In this document: piece after piece, positions 18,461-29,780 of the stretch | Position numbering within the stretch: the first letter of the stretch is position 1 | How the letters are laid out: each line of letters begins with the position of its first letter | Source of the DNA: Cytobacillus kochii | GTDB taxonomy: Bacteria; Bacillota; Bacilli; Bacillales; Cytobacillaceae | NCBI RefSeq assembly: GCF_020171845.1 | Contig: NZ_JAIVAM010000005.1 | Coordinates: 124,001-188,000, forward strand | Length of the DNA: 64,000 nt | Direction: 5' to 3' | The notes under the pieces: model-generated | Seen by the model: only the letters and a program-made list of their open reading frames with translations | Told to the model about the DNA's origin: nothing | Database searches by the model: none | Translations under genes and position numbers: made by a program

Positions 18461-19075
18461 TTACTTCATCATTTCCGTGTGATTTTTAATACTTTTTGGT
18501 TTGCCAATCACTTCATGATGTTCACGGCACCGAGGTTCATACGATTCAGATGCGCCCACAAGAATAGTGGGGTCTGTATATGATGCCGGTTTACCATCAA
18601 TTAAACGCTGTGTTCGACTAGCAGGTGATCCACAAACAGCACAAACGGCTTGTAGTTTTGTCACTAACTCAGCAGTAGCCATTAAATCTGGCATTGGACC
18701 AAAAGGCTCACCACGAAAATCAACGTCTAACCCAGCCACAATGACACGATGACCGTTTCCCGCAAGCATCTCCACAACTTCAATGATTTGATTATCAAAA
18801 AACTGAACTTCATCAATAGCTACGACTTCTGTATCAGACGTAACAAATGACAAAATATCCTCTGAGCAGGCTACAGGTTGAGCAATAAACGATGCCCCAT
18901 TATGAGAAACAACTGATTCTTCACTATAACGTTTATCGATTTGAGGCTTGAATACAGCAATTTGCTGTTTGGCAAATTGTGCCCTCCTTACTCTGCGAAT
19001 AAGCTCCTCTGACTTACCAGAGAACATACTCCCGCAAATTACCTCAACCCATCCATGATGATTGATAACATACAT
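18461..19075 (-). CDS. tdk: Thymidine kinase
   Basis: 204 residues, type II thymidine kinase: P-loop [15 protein letters not shown], Walker-B-like [11 protein letters not shown], the lasso region with [13 protein letters not shown], and a zinc site made by CAVCG and CREHH. It phosphorylates thymidine to dTMP in salvage. ATG 19075 has GGAGAG about 9 bases upstream; the frame is open 8 codons further. Position next to rpmE-rho matches B. subtilis. Confidence 0.95.
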   Translation of the reverse strand: MYVINHHGWVEVICGSMFSGKSEELIRRVRRAQFAKQQIAVFKPQIDKRYSEESVVSHNGASFIAQPVACSEDILSFVTSDTEVVAIDEVQFFDNQIIEVVEMLAGNGHRVIVAGLDVDFRGEPFGPMPDLMATAELVTKLQAVCAVCGSPASRTQRLIDGKPASYTDPTILVGASESYEPRCREHHEVIGKPKSIKNHTEMMK

Positions 19076-19175
19076 GAAAGGTCTCTCCTTCCGCAACAAT
19101 CTAATCTATCTATAAACACCTATTACAGTCCTTACTGTTAAGGTCTCACAAAAGAAACATTCTTATGTTAAATGC

Positions 19176-19210
19176 CGAAAAATAGTGGTGGTGTGCACCA
19201 CTATTTTTCG
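19176..19210. repeat. Perfect 15-bp palindrome between rpmE and tdk
   Basis: CGAAAAATAGTGGTG and its exact complement CACCACTATTTTTCG separated by five bases. It is downstream of the rpmE terminator and about 100 bp upstream of tdk. It may be a second terminator or an operator; one arm contains TGTCGAA (0A-box core) on the minus strand. Confidence 0.7.
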
Positions 19211-19221
19211 ACATTCATGAA

Positions 19222-19250
19222 AAAACAGGCAAGTATCATGACTTGCCTGC
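19222..19250 (-). terminator. Terminator of rpmE
   Basis: CAGGCAAG/CTTGCCTG arms with an 8-base loop and a run of six T on the minus strand, 18 bp past the rpmE stop. Confidence 0.9.
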
Positions 19251-19267
19251 TTTGATTGTTATTTAAA

Positions 19268-19474
19268 TTACTTCTGTTTGATGCCGTATTTTTTATTGAA
19301 ACGGTCAACACGTCCGCCAGCTTCAGCGAATTTTTGACGTCCAGTATAGAATGGGTGGCATTCTGAGCAAGTTTCTACACGGATTTCTTCTTGTACAGAA
19401 CCCGTTTCGAATTCGTTACCGCATGCACATTTCACCATTGCTGTTTTATAGTTAGGATGAATTCCTGCTTTCAT
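19268..19474 (-). CDS. rpmE: Ribosomal protein bL31, zinc-binding form
   Basis: 68 residues. Cys16, Cys18, Cys36 and Cys39 (KCACGNEF and [10 protein letters not shown]) mark the zinc-binding RpmE type rather than the Cys-less YtiA type induced under zinc starvation. It ends [15 protein letters not shown] as in B. subtilis. The start at 19474 ([11 protein letters not shown]) is chosen because GGAG is 8-9 bases upstream; an ATG three codons earlier overlaps the Shine-Dalgarno sequence. Confidence 0.97.
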   Translation of the reverse strand: MKAGIHPNYKTAMVKCACGNEFETGSVQEEIRVETCSECHPFYTGRQKFAEAGGRVDRFNKKYGIKQK

Positions 19475-19629
19475 TCTTTTCATCTCCTTCCGCCCTGAAT
19501 CATTCTGAAACAGAGTTATATAGTTACGGATTCACCGTAATCTTAGAAACGCACTGGAATCATTATAACAAGGTCGAGCTTAATTTGCAATCATCGATTA
19601 CGAATGAGCTTTACCATTTGATTCCAAAC

Positions 19630-20898
19630 CTAATGAGAGCGCTTTGCTTTCATCTCTTCACTCAATAAGGCAAAGAAATCCTCATTCGATTTCGTTTGCT
19701 TTAATTTTCTCATGAGTTTTTCCGCAAAATCAGGAGAATCAGTCATTGATTTACGGATTGCCCATAGTTTATCAAGATGATCCTTAGGAATCAACAATTC
19801 TTCCTTACGGGTGCCAGATCGTCTAATATCAATTGCAGGGAAAATTCGTCTTTCAGCAAGCGAACGATCAAGATGTAACTCCATATTCCCCGTTCCTTTA
19901 AACTCTTCATAAATCACATCATCCATACGTGATCCCGTATCAACCAGAGCAGTAGCTAAGATAGTTAAGCTTCCGCCTTCCTCAATATTTCTTGCGGCAC
20001 CGAAAAACCTTTTCGGACGGTGGAATGCGGCTGGGTCAATACCGCCTGATAACGTACGACCACTTGGAGGAATGACCAAGTTATAAGCTCTAGCTAAACG
20101 TGTAATACTATCCATTAAGATGACAACATCGCGCTTATGCTCAACTAGACGCATCGCTCTCTCTAATACGAGCTCTGCCACTTTAATATGATTTTCCGGC
20201 ACTTCGTCAAATGTTGAACTAACAACATCACCAGCAACAGAGCGTTCAATATCTGTTACTTCTTCCGGTCTTTCATCAATAAGTAATACGATAAGCTCTG
20301 CTTCAGGATGATTCGTTGTAATACTGTTGGCAATTTCTTTTAACAACATCGTTTTCCCTGCTTTTGGAGGAGCGACGATTAAGCCACGTTGTCCAAAACC
20401 AACTGGTGAAATTAAGTCCATAATTCTAGTGGAAATATGTCTTGTTTTTGTCTCTAAATTCATATGACGATCAGGATATAGAGGCGTTAAACCTGGGAAA
20501 TGAACACGTTCCTTTGATGTCTCTGGATCATCTCCGTTAACCGCTTCCACTTGTAGCAAACCAAAATAACGTTCATTTTCTTTCGGCGGACGAACTTTAC
20601 CAGAAACTTTGTCACCATTTCTTAAATCAAAGCGACGAATTTGCGATGCAGAGATATAAATATCCTCTGAACTTGGCGAATAGTTAATCGGCCTTAAGAA
20701 ACCGAAACCTTCTGATTGAATGATTTCTAGAACACCTTCCATAAAGAAGTATCCTTCTTGTTCCGCTCTCGCTTTTAATATCGCAAAAATAAGTTCTTTC
20801 TTTGATAATTTACTATAATAAGAAACTTTATATTCTCTTGCATGTTCATAAAGTTCTTTCAATTTCATATTCTCTAGACTTGAAATATTTAGTCCCAT
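19630..20898 (-). CDS. rho: Transcription termination factor Rho
   Basis: 422 residues. N-terminal helical and cold-shock-like RNA-binding domains ([34 protein letters not shown]), then the RecA-type ATPase with the P-loop [15 protein letters not shown], Walker [16 protein letters not shown] and the R-loop [20 protein letters not shown]. It is a hexameric RNA translocase that ends transcription. AGTGGTG precedes the ATG. In B. subtilis rho is autoregulated through its leader; the roughly 300-bp gap upstream could serve this. Confidence 0.97.
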   Translation of the reverse strand: MGLNISSLENMKLKELYEHAREYKVSYYSKLSKKELIFAILKARAEQEGYFFMEGVLEIIQSEGFGFLRPINYSPSSEDIYISASQIRRFDLRNGDKVSGKVRPPKENERYFGLLQVEAVNGDDPETSKERVHFPGLTPLYPDRHMNLETKTRHISTRIMDLISPVGFGQRGLIVAPPKAGKTMLLKEIANSITTNHPEAELIVLLIDERPEEVTDIERSVAGDVVSSTFDEVPENHIKVAELVLERAMRLVEHKRDVVILMDSITRLARAYNLVIPPSGRTLSGGIDPAAFHRPKRFFGAARNIEEGGSLTILATALVDTGSRMDDVIYEEFKGTGNMELHLDRSLAERRIFPAIDIRRSGTRKEELLIPKDHLDKLWAIRKSMTDSPDFAEKLMRKLKQTKSNEDFFALLSEEMKAKRSH

Positions 20899-21164
20899 TT
20901 CTACACCACTCTTTAGATTTTTCGATTATTTCCCCCATATGCTAAAAAAATAAGATTCATTATATATTCGAATATGGTTGGAAAGGAAAGTATGTTTGAG
21001 GCTTCCTGAAGTAAACGAAGAGTTTGATTTAGTCAACTCTCCTTGTAATAGAGGAATGATTGGTCTTCCTTTGAAAATATCTTTTATTTTACCCCTAACC
21101 TCTATGTTAGGCAACTACATTTTATAGTAGGATATTTGGAAGGATTCTTTCTATTTTAATTTAA
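20899..21164. other. Leader/intergenic region of rho
   Basis: No supported gene. It has a 12-bp palindrome ATATTCGAATAT at 20964-20975 and a 62-codon minus-strand frame without a ribosome binding site. It is a plausible site of rho autoregulation. Confidence 0.35.
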
Positions 21165-21194
21165 CCTAAGAAATGCAAGGATGCACTTCTTAGG
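21165..21194 (-). terminator. Probable terminator of glpX
   Basis: CCTAAGAA/TTCTTAGG arms with inner TGCA/TGCA pairing, 12 bp after the glpX stop, followed on the minus strand by TTAAATTAAAAT rather than a clean T-run. Confidence 0.6.
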
Positions 21195-21205
21195 TCTATC
21201 ATCAA

Positions 21206-22168
21206 TTATTTAATTACAAGATTAGGTTTTTTCTTCAAGCTATGACGACCATCAATAAACCTTACTGTGCCCGATTTAGCACGCATAACGACTGAAGACG
21301 TCGAACCGTAAGATCCTTTAAATTGAACGCCTTTCAAAAGTTCTCCATCCGTAATACCTGTCGCAGCAAAGATTGCGTCATCACCTTTAACTAGGTCTTC
21401 CATCAATAATACTTTGTTAACATCTAATCCCATTTTAATACATCTTTCTAGTTCCGCATCGTTTTGGGGAAGCAGTTTACCTTGCAATTCACCACCAAGA
21501 CATTTCAATGCTACAGCTGCAACAACACCTTCAGGGGCACCACCTGCTCCAAATAAAATATCTACGCCTGTATGATCGAACGCCGTATTAATGGCTCCTG
21601 CTACATCGCCTTCATTAATTAGCTTAATTCTAGCGCCAGCGTCACGCAATTGTTCAATAATATGTTGGTGGCGATCACGATTAAGTACAGTTGCAACAAC
21701 GTCCTCAATATCTTTGTTTTTTGCTTTCGCAACAGCTCTCAAGTTATCAATCACTGGAGCATTGATATCGATTTGCCCAACCGCCTCAGGTCCAACGGCA
21801 ATTTTATCCATATACATATCTGGTGCATATAGTAAGTTACCTCGATCTGCCACTGCCAGAACCGCAAGCGCATTCCAACCACCAGAGGCAACAATACTTG
21901 TACCTTCGACAGGATCGACTGCAATATCAACTTGAGGGCCAGAACCTGTTCCAAGCTCTTCGCCAATATATAGCATTGGTGCTTCATCCATTTCACCTTC
22001 ACCAATCACTACTCTACCTTGCATAGGAACTGTATTAAAGATATCTCTCATTGCTTCAGTTGCTGCACCATCTGCTTCATCTTTTAATCCACGGCCCATC
22101 CAACGAGCAGATGCTAGTGCTGCACCTTCTGTAACACGAACCAACTCCATTGATAAACTTCTTTCCAT
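21206..22168 (-). CDS. glpX: Fructose-1,6-bisphosphatase class II
   Basis: 320 residues. Class II signatures are [46 protein letters not shown] and [15 protein letters not shown]. It hydrolyses fructose-1,6-bisphosphate in gluconeogenesis. Start 22168 ([15 protein letters not shown]) has GGGGAGG about 9 bases upstream. It sits between rho and murA, as ywjI/glpX does in B. subtilis. Confidence 0.95.
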   Translation of the reverse strand: MERSLSMELVRVTEGAALASARWMGRGLKDEADGAATEAMRDIFNTVPMQGRVVIGEGEMDEAPMLYIGEELGTGSGPQVDIAVDPVEGTSIVASGGWNALAVLAVADRGNLLYAPDMYMDKIAVGPEAVGQIDINAPVIDNLRAVAKAKNKDIEDVVATVLNRDRHQHIIEQLRDAGARIKLINEGDVAGAINTAFDHTGVDILFGAGGAPEGVVAAVALKCLGGELQGKLLPQNDAELERCIKMGLDVNKVLLMEDLVKGDDAIFAATGITDGELLKGVQFKGSYGSTSSVVMRAKSGTVRFIDGRHSLKKKPNLVIK

Positions 22169-22260
22169 TTTTACTTCCTCCCCAATATTCACTTCGTCTC
22201 AGTATGTACTGAAATCGATGCGGAATCTAGATGTACATTTATAACATTGTCAATTCATCA

Positions 22261-23547
22261 TTAAGCATTATTCATTTGTTCAATTTCTTGATCAGTTAGC
22301 TTTTCTCTCCAAATCGTTGCTCCTAAACCATTGAGTTTTTCAACTAAATGACTATAACCTCTATCAATGTGATCAACGCCAGTAACCTCTGTTACCCCTT
22401 CAGCCATAAGGCCTGCGATGACTAGCGCTGCTCCAGCACGTAAATCACTTGCCTTTACTTTGGCACCTTGCAATTTCATAGGGCCGTTAATAATAGCCGA
22501 ACGACCTTCCACTTTAATATTGGCATTCATTCTTCTCAATTCATCAATATGCTTAAATCTAGCCCCATATATCGTATCAGTTACCATGCTTGTTCCTTCT
22601 GCATTCGTTAACAATGCCGTTAATGGTTGCTGGAGATCAGTTGGAAAACCAGGATATACAAGTGTCTTAATATCTACTGCCTTCATTTTTTCAGCGGGAC
22701 CGACAAAAATTTGATCATCACCCGCTTCAATTTGCACACCCATTTCTCTTAACTTTGCCGTTAATGATTCAAGATGATGGGGAATAACATTATCAATTAA
22801 AACGCCCTCTCCAGAAGCTGCAGCAAGCACCATATAAGTCCCAGCTTCAATACGGTCAGGAATAATTGTATGCTGGCATCCATGGAGCTGATCTACACCA
22901 TCAATACGGATTACATCAGTACCCGCGCCTTTTATCTTTGCACCCATATTATTCAGCAATGTAGCAACATCAATAATTTCAGGTTCTTTAGCCGCATTTT
23001 CTATAACCGTACGACCCTTTGCCTTTACAGCAGCGAGCATAATATTAATGGTTGCACCAACACTGACGACATCTAAATAAATACGTGCACCTCTTAGTTC
23101 ATCTGCACGTAAATAAATCGCGCCTTGTTCATTTGTTACACTTGCGCCAAGTGCCTCAAAACCCTTAATATGCTGATCAATCGGTCTCGGTCCTAAATGA
23201 CAACCACCCGGAAGTCCAATGACTGCTTTATTAAATCGTCCAAGCATGGCCCCCATTAAATAATAAGAAGCACGAAGCTTTTTCACCTTGCCATTAGGCA
23301 TAGGCATCGAGATCATTGCAGAAGGATCAACCTGCATATCTCCATCAGCGAATGTTACTTCACCACCGATTTCCTCTAGTAAACCTTTTAAGATTTGCAC
23401 ATCCGAAATATCTGGTAAACCTTCTATTGTTACAGGCGAATCTGCCAGTATTGTTGCCGGTATTAAAGCAACTGCACTATTCTTCGCGCCGCTAATTCTC
23501 ACTGTTCCTTTTAATGGGTATCCGCCTGCAATCATAAGCTTTTCCAT
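22261..23547 (-). CDS. murA: UDP-N-acetylglucosamine 1-carboxyvinyltransferase
   Basis: 428 residues with the EPSP-synthase-like fold. The catalytic Cys116 is in [21 protein letters not shown], so the enzyme should be fosfomycin-sensitive; [10 protein letters not shown] near the N-terminus and [14 protein letters not shown] near residue 300 complete the signature. It transfers enolpyruvate from PEP to UDP-GlcNAc, the first committed step of peptidoglycan synthesis. Position matches the second B. subtilis paralogue (murAB/murZ). GGGAG is 7 bases before the ATG. Confidence 0.95.
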   Translation of the reverse strand: MEKLMIAGGYPLKGTVRISGAKNSAVALIPATILADSPVTIEGLPDISDVQILKGLLEEIGGEVTFADGDMQVDPSAMISMPMPNGKVKKLRASYYLMGAMLGRFNKAVIGLPGGCHLGPRPIDQHIKGFEALGASVTNEQGAIYLRADELRGARIYLDVVSVGATINIMLAAVKAKGRTVIENAAKEPEIIDVATLLNNMGAKIKGAGTDVIRIDGVDQLHGCQHTIIPDRIEAGTYMVLAAASGEGVLIDNVIPHHLESLTAKLREMGVQIEAGDDQIFVGPAEKMKAVDIKTLVYPGFPTDLQQPLTALLTNAEGTSMVTDTIYGARFKHIDELRRMNANIKVEGRSAIINGPMKLQGAKVKASDLRAGAALVIAGLMAEGVTEVTGVDHIDRGYSHLVEKLNGLGATIWREKLTDQEIEQMNNA

Positions 23548-23970
23548 TTTGAACTCCCTTCTAAGCCGTTAACGCAACCCCTTTATAGAGGATGCTCTAT
23601 AAGAATAAGCTTGTCCTATGTGGAATCTTTGCTCTATCAGTCATAAAACAAACCCGCATTTTTAAAAAAACACAGGTGTAATCTACATTACCATTGTTGT
23701 CTATCTATTGAAAAAATAAGCATCTTTATGTTAACATGTCTAACAATTTTTAAAAAGCTCACATATGATAGGCATTTAGATGCATCTTCCTTCTTCTATT
23801 TTACACCATAACAATTGGAAATGTAGTTGTTGTTTCGAATTGTTATGAATATGTAAATTTTTAAGGAAACATTTGCATCATGGATTCATTCACCGATGGA
23901 AATTGTTGACTAATGAGTTTTCCGAGAGTCAAGAGGGATTGAATTGAGAAGTTGCTTTAAATAAGCTTAA
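23548..23970. other. Long gap between murA and fbaA
   Basis: No gene is visible. B. subtilis has a transaldolase gene (ywjH) between murA and fbaA; it is absent here. The gap holds a 10-bp inverted repeat, CATAACAATT (23807-23816) and AATTGTTATG (23838-23847), probably within the murA promoter region. Confidence 0.5.
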
Positions 23971-23996
23971 GAAACCGTTGAATGAACAACGGCTTC
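23971..23996 (-). terminator. Terminator of fbaA
   Basis: GAAACCGTTG/CAACGGCTTC arms (one wobble) with a 6-base loop, then TTAAGCTTATTT on the minus strand, 10 bp past the fbaA stop. Confidence 0.75.
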
Positions 23997-24005
23997 TTTT
24001 CTATT

Positions 24006-24863
24006 TTATGCCTTGTTAGCAGAACCAAACTCGCGCATTTTGCCAATTACTGTTGCTTTAATCGCTTCCCGAGCAGGCCCTAAATATTTACGTGGATCGT
24101 ACATTTTTTCATCTGCTGCAAGGACTTCACGTACTTTTTTCGCAGATGCAATTTGGTTCTCTGTATTTACGTTAATTTTTGCTGTTCCTAGAGAAATTGC
24201 TCTTTGAATATCTTTTGTTGGGATACCTGTTCCACCATGCAATACAAGTGGCACACCTGTTAATCCTCGAATTTCTTCCATTTCTGTAAACCCTAAGTTA
24301 GGCTCACCTTTGTATGGTCCATGGACAGACCCAAGAGCAGGCGCTAAGCAGTCAATCCCTGTTCTCTGAACTAATTCTTCACATTCTTTTGCATCTGCAT
24401 AAATAACGCCATCTGCAACAACGTCATCTTCTTGTCCACCAACAGTGCCAAGCTCAGCCTCAACAGATACGCCTTTTGAATGCGCATATTCTACTACTTT
24501 AGAAGTGATTTCGATATTTTGCTCAAATGGATCGTGAGAAGCATCAATCATAACAGAAGTAAACCCAGCATCGATTGCTTCTTTACATTTATCATAACTT
24601 GAACCATGATCAAGATGAATGGCTACTGGAACAGTAATATTATAGTCTTCCATTAGACCTTCTACCATTTTAACAACCGTTTTAAATCCACCCATATAAC
24701 GACCTGCACCCTCAGAAACACCAAGAATTACAGGTGATTTTTCTTCCTCAGCTGCTTGTAAAATTGCTTGTGTAAACTCTAAATTATTTAAGTTGAATTG
24801 ACCAACTGCATAGCCCTCTGCATTTGCTTTTTTCAACATTTCAGTCATAGAAACTAAAGGCAT
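24006..24863 (-). CDS. fbaA: Fructose-bisphosphate aldolase, class II
   Basis: 285 residues. Zinc ligands are in [25 protein letters not shown] and [10 protein letters not shown]; the phosphate site is [10 protein letters not shown]. It cleaves fructose-1,6-bisphosphate to GAP and DHAP in glycolysis. GGAGG lies 12 bases before the ATG. It is downstream of spo0F, as in B. subtilis, but a gap of over 200 bp separates them. Confidence 0.96.
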   Translation of the reverse strand: MPLVSMTEMLKKANAEGYAVGQFNLNNLEFTQAILQAAEEEKSPVILGVSEGAGRYMGGFKTVVKMVEGLMEDYNITVPVAIHLDHGSSYDKCKEAIDAGFTSVMIDASHDPFEQNIEITSKVVEYAHSKGVSVEAELGTVGGQEDDVVADGVIYADAKECEELVQRTGIDCLAPALGSVHGPYKGEPNLGFTEMEEIRGLTGVPLVLHGGTGIPTKDIQRAISLGTAKINVNTENQIASAKKVREVLAADEKMYDPRKYLGPAREAIKATVIGKMREFGSANKA

Positions 24864-25091
24864 ATGTAAAAATCCTCCTTGTCTTATTCACTTCAGTCAT
24901 TCCTTTTAAAGGATTTCCTTCCAGCTACATGTTTATGTACCCTAATAGCTCTCCATCAAACGGAAAAAATGAAATGAACATATAAATTCCATTTGTATCA
25001 TACCAAAATGTGCAGAGAAAATCTATGATTAGGTTATAACTTTTCATAAATAAGATGTACTATTAATTAAAAAAGGCATAATTGTATAACC

Positions 25092-25460
25092 TTATTTAGG
25101 TACTGGTAAATATTTCTTGACCGCCGCCCGAATGTCATCTATGTCGAATGGTTTAGCAAAATGTGTTAAAGCACCTAAATCTTTTGCCTCTTGAATCATA
25201 TCTAATTCTCCATAAGCAGTCATAATGATGACTCTTATATCATGATGCCCTTCTCTCATTCTCTTTAGAATTTCAATCCCATCCATACCTGGGATCTTCA
25301 TATCTAATAATACTAAGTCTGGGTCATGCTTCGCTACAATATCAAGGGCTTGAATTCCGTTTGCTGCTTGGTACGTTTCATAGCCCTCCTTCTGTAAAAC
25401 TTCATTTAATAGAATCCTTATACCAAACTGATCATCGACAATCAATATTTTCCCTTTCAT
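25092..25460 (-). CDS. spo0F: Sporulation initiation phosphotransferase Spo0F
   Basis: 122 residues, a single receiver domain. Acidic pocket [11 protein letters not shown], phosphoacceptor Asp53 in [26 protein letters not shown], and Lys in [11 protein letters not shown]. It relays phosphate from sporulation kinases to Spo0B and on to Spo0A. The start at 25460 ([10 protein letters not shown]) has GGGGTG upstream; an ATG four codons earlier overlaps that RBS. A SigH promoter and a 0A box are visible upstream. Confidence 0.96.
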   Translation of the reverse strand: MKGKILIVDDQFGIRILLNEVLQKEGYETYQAANGIQALDIVAKHDPDLVLLDMKIPGMDGIEILKRMREGHHDIRVIIMTAYGELDMIQEAKDLGALTHFAKPFDIDDIRAAVKKYLPVPK

Positions 25461-25505
25461 AATACACCCCATTCTCGTTTAATCAAGAATACTTAATGTT
25501 TTTAA

Positions 25506-25532
25506 ATTCGACCCTAAGTGTTTTTTTCCTGC
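25506..25532 (-). promoter_or_regulatory. SigH promoter of spo0F
   Basis: Minus strand GCAGGAAAA (25532-25524), 11-base spacer, GTCGAAT (25512-25506). This matches the SigH consensus RNAGGAWWW-N11/12-RNNGAAT at every position and lies about 45-70 bp upstream of the spo0F start, as expected for the SigH-dependent spo0F promoter known in B. subtilis. Confidence 0.8.
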
Positions 25533-25581
25533 ATTTGTTAGGAAAATAACTAGAATGAGTCATCGCCGTTAATTGCTATAT

Positions 25582-25589
25582 TTCGACAA
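25582..25589 (-). promoter_or_regulatory. 0A box (Spo0A site) upstream of spo0F
   Basis: TTGTCGAA on the minus strand, a full match to the 0A box, about 50 bp upstream of the SigH -35. A second, one-mismatch box (GGTCGAA) overlaps the -10. In B. subtilis Spo0A both represses and activates spo0F through such boxes. Confidence 0.6.
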
Positions 25590-25664
25590 GTTGATGGTTC
25601 TCTTTTCGTTGTGTATCAATCAAATACTGTCGCACTAAATACCAAAGTGTGCAGCCTGATTATT

Positions 25665-25692
25665 TTGTGATTTCGTCTTATTTCAATATAAT
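25665..25692 (+). promoter_or_regulatory. SigA-type promoter of ywjG
   Basis: TTGTGA (25665-25670), 16-base spacer, TATAAT (25687-25692), about 35 bp upstream of the ywjG start codon. Confidence 0.5.
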
Positions 25693-25726
25693 GATAATAT
25701 TGGGAGAAGTACAGGAGGAATTATTA

Positions 25727-26254
25727 ATGTTAAAGATTTTTTCTACACAATTATTCGGCTTATTTAAAAAATGGCAAGACAGTCATGAAGAATCAATAGA
25801 AGATGCTGCTCGAATTTTAGCTCAAGCGAGTGTCGGTGAGGGCCATATATATATTTACGGAAAACAGGAGATGCACGCTGTCGGTATCGAAGCAACTGAG
25901 GGAGTAGACGCACTGGCAAACGCAAAAGTCTGGGATTCTTCTGCATCATTTGACGATATCTCAGCTAGTGACCGTTTTCTCATTATCACTAGAGAGAGTG
26001 ATGACCAGGAAGCACTCCTATTAGCACAACATTTGAGTAATCAATTCATACCATTTGCAACAATAAGTGCCCTTCCATCTGATAGCACGGAACAATTAGC
26101 CTCCTATTCCGATGTACATTTCGACTTACAACTGAAGCAAGGACTTGTTCCAAATGAAAGCGGGGAACGAGTTGGTTATCCATCTGCAATTGGAGCATTA
26201 TTTATCTATCATGGAATTAAATTTACGTTAGACGAGATATTAGCAGATTATTAA
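25727..26254 (+). CDS. ywjG: DUF2529 protein (YwjG), SIS-like
   Basis: 175 residues. The body EDAARILAQASVGEGHIYIYGKQEMHAVGIEA and later DRFLIITRESDDQEALLLAQHL resembles a reduced SIS (sugar isomerase) fold. Its function is unknown. It is divergent from spo0F and convergent toward pyrG, as in B. subtilis. ATG 25727 has AGGAGG 8 bases upstream; the open frame begins 26 codons earlier but overlaps the promoter. Confidence 0.85.
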   Translation: MLKIFSTQLFGLFKKWQDSHEESIEDAARILAQASVGEGHIYIYGKQEMHAVGIEATEGVDALANAKVWDSSASFDDISASDRFLIITRESDDQEALLLAQHLSNQFIPFATISALPSDSTEQLASYSDVHFDLQLKQGLVPNESGERVGYPSAIGALFIYHGIKFTLDEILADY

Positions 26255-26272
26255 AATGTGTATTTATATGAG

Positions 26273-26311
26273 GCGAGGGATTCCGTTTTGACGGGGTTCC
26301 TTGCTTTTTTT
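26273..26311 (+). terminator. Terminator of ywjG
   Basis: A 13-bp stem (GCGAGGGATTCCG with CGGGGTTCCTTGC, including G-T pairs) and a 6-base loop, then seven T. It separates ywjG from array B. Confidence 0.85.
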
Positions 26312-26535
26312 ATATGTTATAGAAGGGCTTATTTATCGGGCGCATATATTCTTAACTACACAACGGCTTTGAAATAAATGATTAGTGTTTGTTTTATTGT
26401 CTCTTTAAACGAATATTACTTTTCTTTGCAAGTGTGAAGCGATTCTAAATTATTTACTGTGAACTTTTTTGTTTCGTTCATACATTTTTAGTGACAAATT
26501 TACGATATACACTGATACATGTTTCTTTCTCTTTC
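26312..26535. other. AT-rich spacer before array B
   Basis: Nothing clear. CTTTGCAAGTGTGAAGCGATT near 26425-26450 resembles a decayed array B unit. Confidence 0.3.
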
Positions 26536-26998
26536 TGAACGACATGCGGGCCTCTTTTGTAAAGCGCTCACCTTTGGTTTTCTCTCTGAGTGACTTGCAA
26601 ATCCCTTTTGCGAAGCGCTCACCTTTGGTTTTCTCTCTGAGTGGCTTGCAAACCCCTTTTGCGAAGCGCTCTCCTTTGGTTTTCTCTCTGAGTGACTTGC
26701 AAACCCCTTTTGCGAAGCGTTCTCCTTTGGTTTTCTCTCTGAGTGACTTGCAAACCCCTTTTGCGGAGCGCTCACCTTTGGTTTTCTCTCTGAGTGGCTT
26801 GCAAACCCCTTTTGCGAAGCGCTCACCTTTGGTTTTCTCTCTGAGTGACTTGCAAACCCCTTTTGCGAAGCGCTCACCTTTGGTTTTCTCTCTGAGTGAC
26901 TTGCAAATCCCTTTTGCGAAGCGCTCACCTTTGGTTTTCTCTCTGAGTGGCTTGCAAACCCCTTTTGCGAAGCGCTCACCTTTGGTTTTTCCTTCTGA
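26536..26998. repeat. 51-bp tandem hairpin array B (9 units)
   Basis: Nine contiguous 51-bp units start at 26536, 26587, 26638 and so on to 26944; the first is degenerate. Each contains TGAGTGACTTGCAAA pairing with TTTGCGAAGCGCTCA across a short CCCC(T) loop: 13 pairs (including G-T) and two mismatches. The 16-base spacer is CCTTTGGTTTTCTCTC. A single-base variant (GAGTGGCTTGC) recurs in every third unit, suggesting growth by 153-bp blocks. Both strands are open (177 and 159 codons) because 51 is divisible by three. The array fills the convergent gap between ywjG and pyrG and is bracketed by their terminators. Confidence 0.97.
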
Positions 26999-27095
26999 GT
27001 AACGTCATACCACTTACAGAAGCTAGCTTCATGAAGATTGATTGTAATAAAAATACCAACTTTTATTTTTACCCTTTTGAATTCTTGATTTTACA

Positions 27096-27130
27096 CAAAA
27101 AAAGGAAGAGATCCGGAAATCTCCTCCTTA
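27096..27130 (-). terminator. Terminator of pyrG
   Basis: AAGGAGGAGAT/ATCTCTTCCTT type hairpin with a short CCGGAA-type loop and TTTTTTT on the minus strand, just past the pyrG stop. Confidence 0.85.
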
Positions 27131-27137
27131 TAACAAT

Positions 27138-28760
<1,623 letters not shown>

Positions 28761-28890
28761 TCATAGCTTGTGCATTTATCCTTTGTTTAAAAAGATGAAT
28801 CTTATCTTTCATAAAAAATTGTCCCATGCACGACCTTTTATTTGAAAAACTTGGTAGAAGCAGCATATGCTCAACTATCAAGCCTTACTC

Positions 28891-28938
28891 AAAAAAATAA
28901 AAAGCGCCCCGCTTACTTTACTTAAGTAAGGGAGCGCT
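28891..28938 (-). terminator. pyrG leader attenuator
   Basis: Arms AGCGCtCCcTTACTT and AAGTAAGcGGgGCGCT (loop AAGTA) followed on the minus strand by TTTTTATTTTTTT. It sits 42-77 nt after the pyrG transcription start and 150 nt before the coding sequence, so it is a conditional terminator. Confidence 0.9.
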
Positions 28939-28979
28939 TTTAGCGTATCAATTTATGATCGTTCCTTTTTAAAGGAGCC

Positions 28980-29016
28980 CAAAAATGATTCTACAAGGCT
29001 ACAAGAAAAAAGTCAA
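28980..29016 (-). promoter_or_regulatory. pyrG promoter with GGGCTCC start site
   Basis: Minus strand TTGACT (29016-29011), 17-base spacer, TAGAAT (28993-28988), 7 bases, then GGGCTCC from 28980. In B. subtilis pyrG initiates GGGC; low CTP causes slippage adding U residues, and the U-rich 5' end pairs with the attenuator stem to prevent termination. The initial sequence and the attenuator are both present. The -35 begins 6 bp after the rpoE stop codon. Confidence 0.88.
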
Positions 29017-29021
29017 GGCTA

Positions 29022-29561
29022 TTATTTTCTGTCCTCATCGTCTTCATCTTCATCTAAATCATCATCTTCTAAATCATCGATGAGCTCATCGTCTTCATCG
29101 AAATCCTCTTCGATATCTTCATCGTCATCGTCTTCATCATCAAGAAGATCATCCACATCGTCGTCTTCATCTAGATCATCGTAATCCTCTAAATCATCGT
29201 AATCGATGTCTTCTTCTTCAAAATCTTCCTCTTCCTCATCTATTACAGATTTTTTCGCCTTTTTCTTCTTCGGCTTAATAACTGTAACAACTTCCTCTTC
29301 GTACTGTTCTACAGGGTACCATGCACGCAGTCCCCAACGATTGTCTCCAAGACCAATGAAATGCCCTTCGATATTTAAATCTGTATAGAACTGGGCAATC
29401 TTCTCTTGGAATTCTTTTTCACTAAGATCCAAAAGGTTTTTTAATTCACTCACAATGTCAGCAAACGCCAAAGGCTCTTTTCTTTCATTTAATAATTCAT
29501 GAGCCACTTCAATTAATGCCATTTCTTTTAATTGCTCTTTTGAGTATCCTTTTAAACTCAA
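29022..29561 (-). CDS. rpoE: DNA-directed RNA polymerase subunit delta
   Basis: 179 residues. The N-terminal winged-helix HARE-HTH domain (LKGYSKEQLKEMALIEVAHELL, FYTDLNIEGHFIGLGDNRWGLRAWYP, about 1-90) is followed by KPKKKKAKK and a nearly pure Asp/Glu tail. The acidic tail displaces nucleic acids and speeds RNA polymerase recycling. The best start is TTG 29561, with GGAAG 8 bases upstream; a GTG three codons earlier is too close to that RBS. In B. subtilis rpoE also directly precedes pyrG. Confidence 0.93.
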   Translation of the reverse strand: MSLKGYSKEQLKEMALIEVAHELLNERKEPLAFADIVSELKNLLDLSEKEFQEKIAQFYTDLNIEGHFIGLGDNRWGLRAWYPVEQYEEEVVTVIKPKKKKAKKSVIDEEEEDFEEEDIDYDDLEDYDDLDEDDDVDDLLDDEDDDDEDIEEDFDEDDELIDDLEDDDLDEDEDDEDRK

Positions 29562-29780
29562 GACCAGCACTTCCTTTCCCTATATCAAGCTATGTATTAG
29601 CAACATGTAATCAAATATTTCGTGCCTAATAGTATAACGCTAAAAATAAAAAAGACAACCTAAACATACTCGTCCAATCTCTAGGTTACAAGCAGCGGTG
29701 CCTTCTTAAAAGAAAAAAACGCATATTCTTCATTATAAACAAATTATTAGTGTTTATGCTACCTTTAACGATAAGTTTTC

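Noticed and set aside
26469-27002. Frame of 177 codons with FAKRSPLVFSLSDLQTP repeats
   Set aside because: Translation of array B; no RBS at the start, the opposite strand is equally open, and it lies between two terminators.
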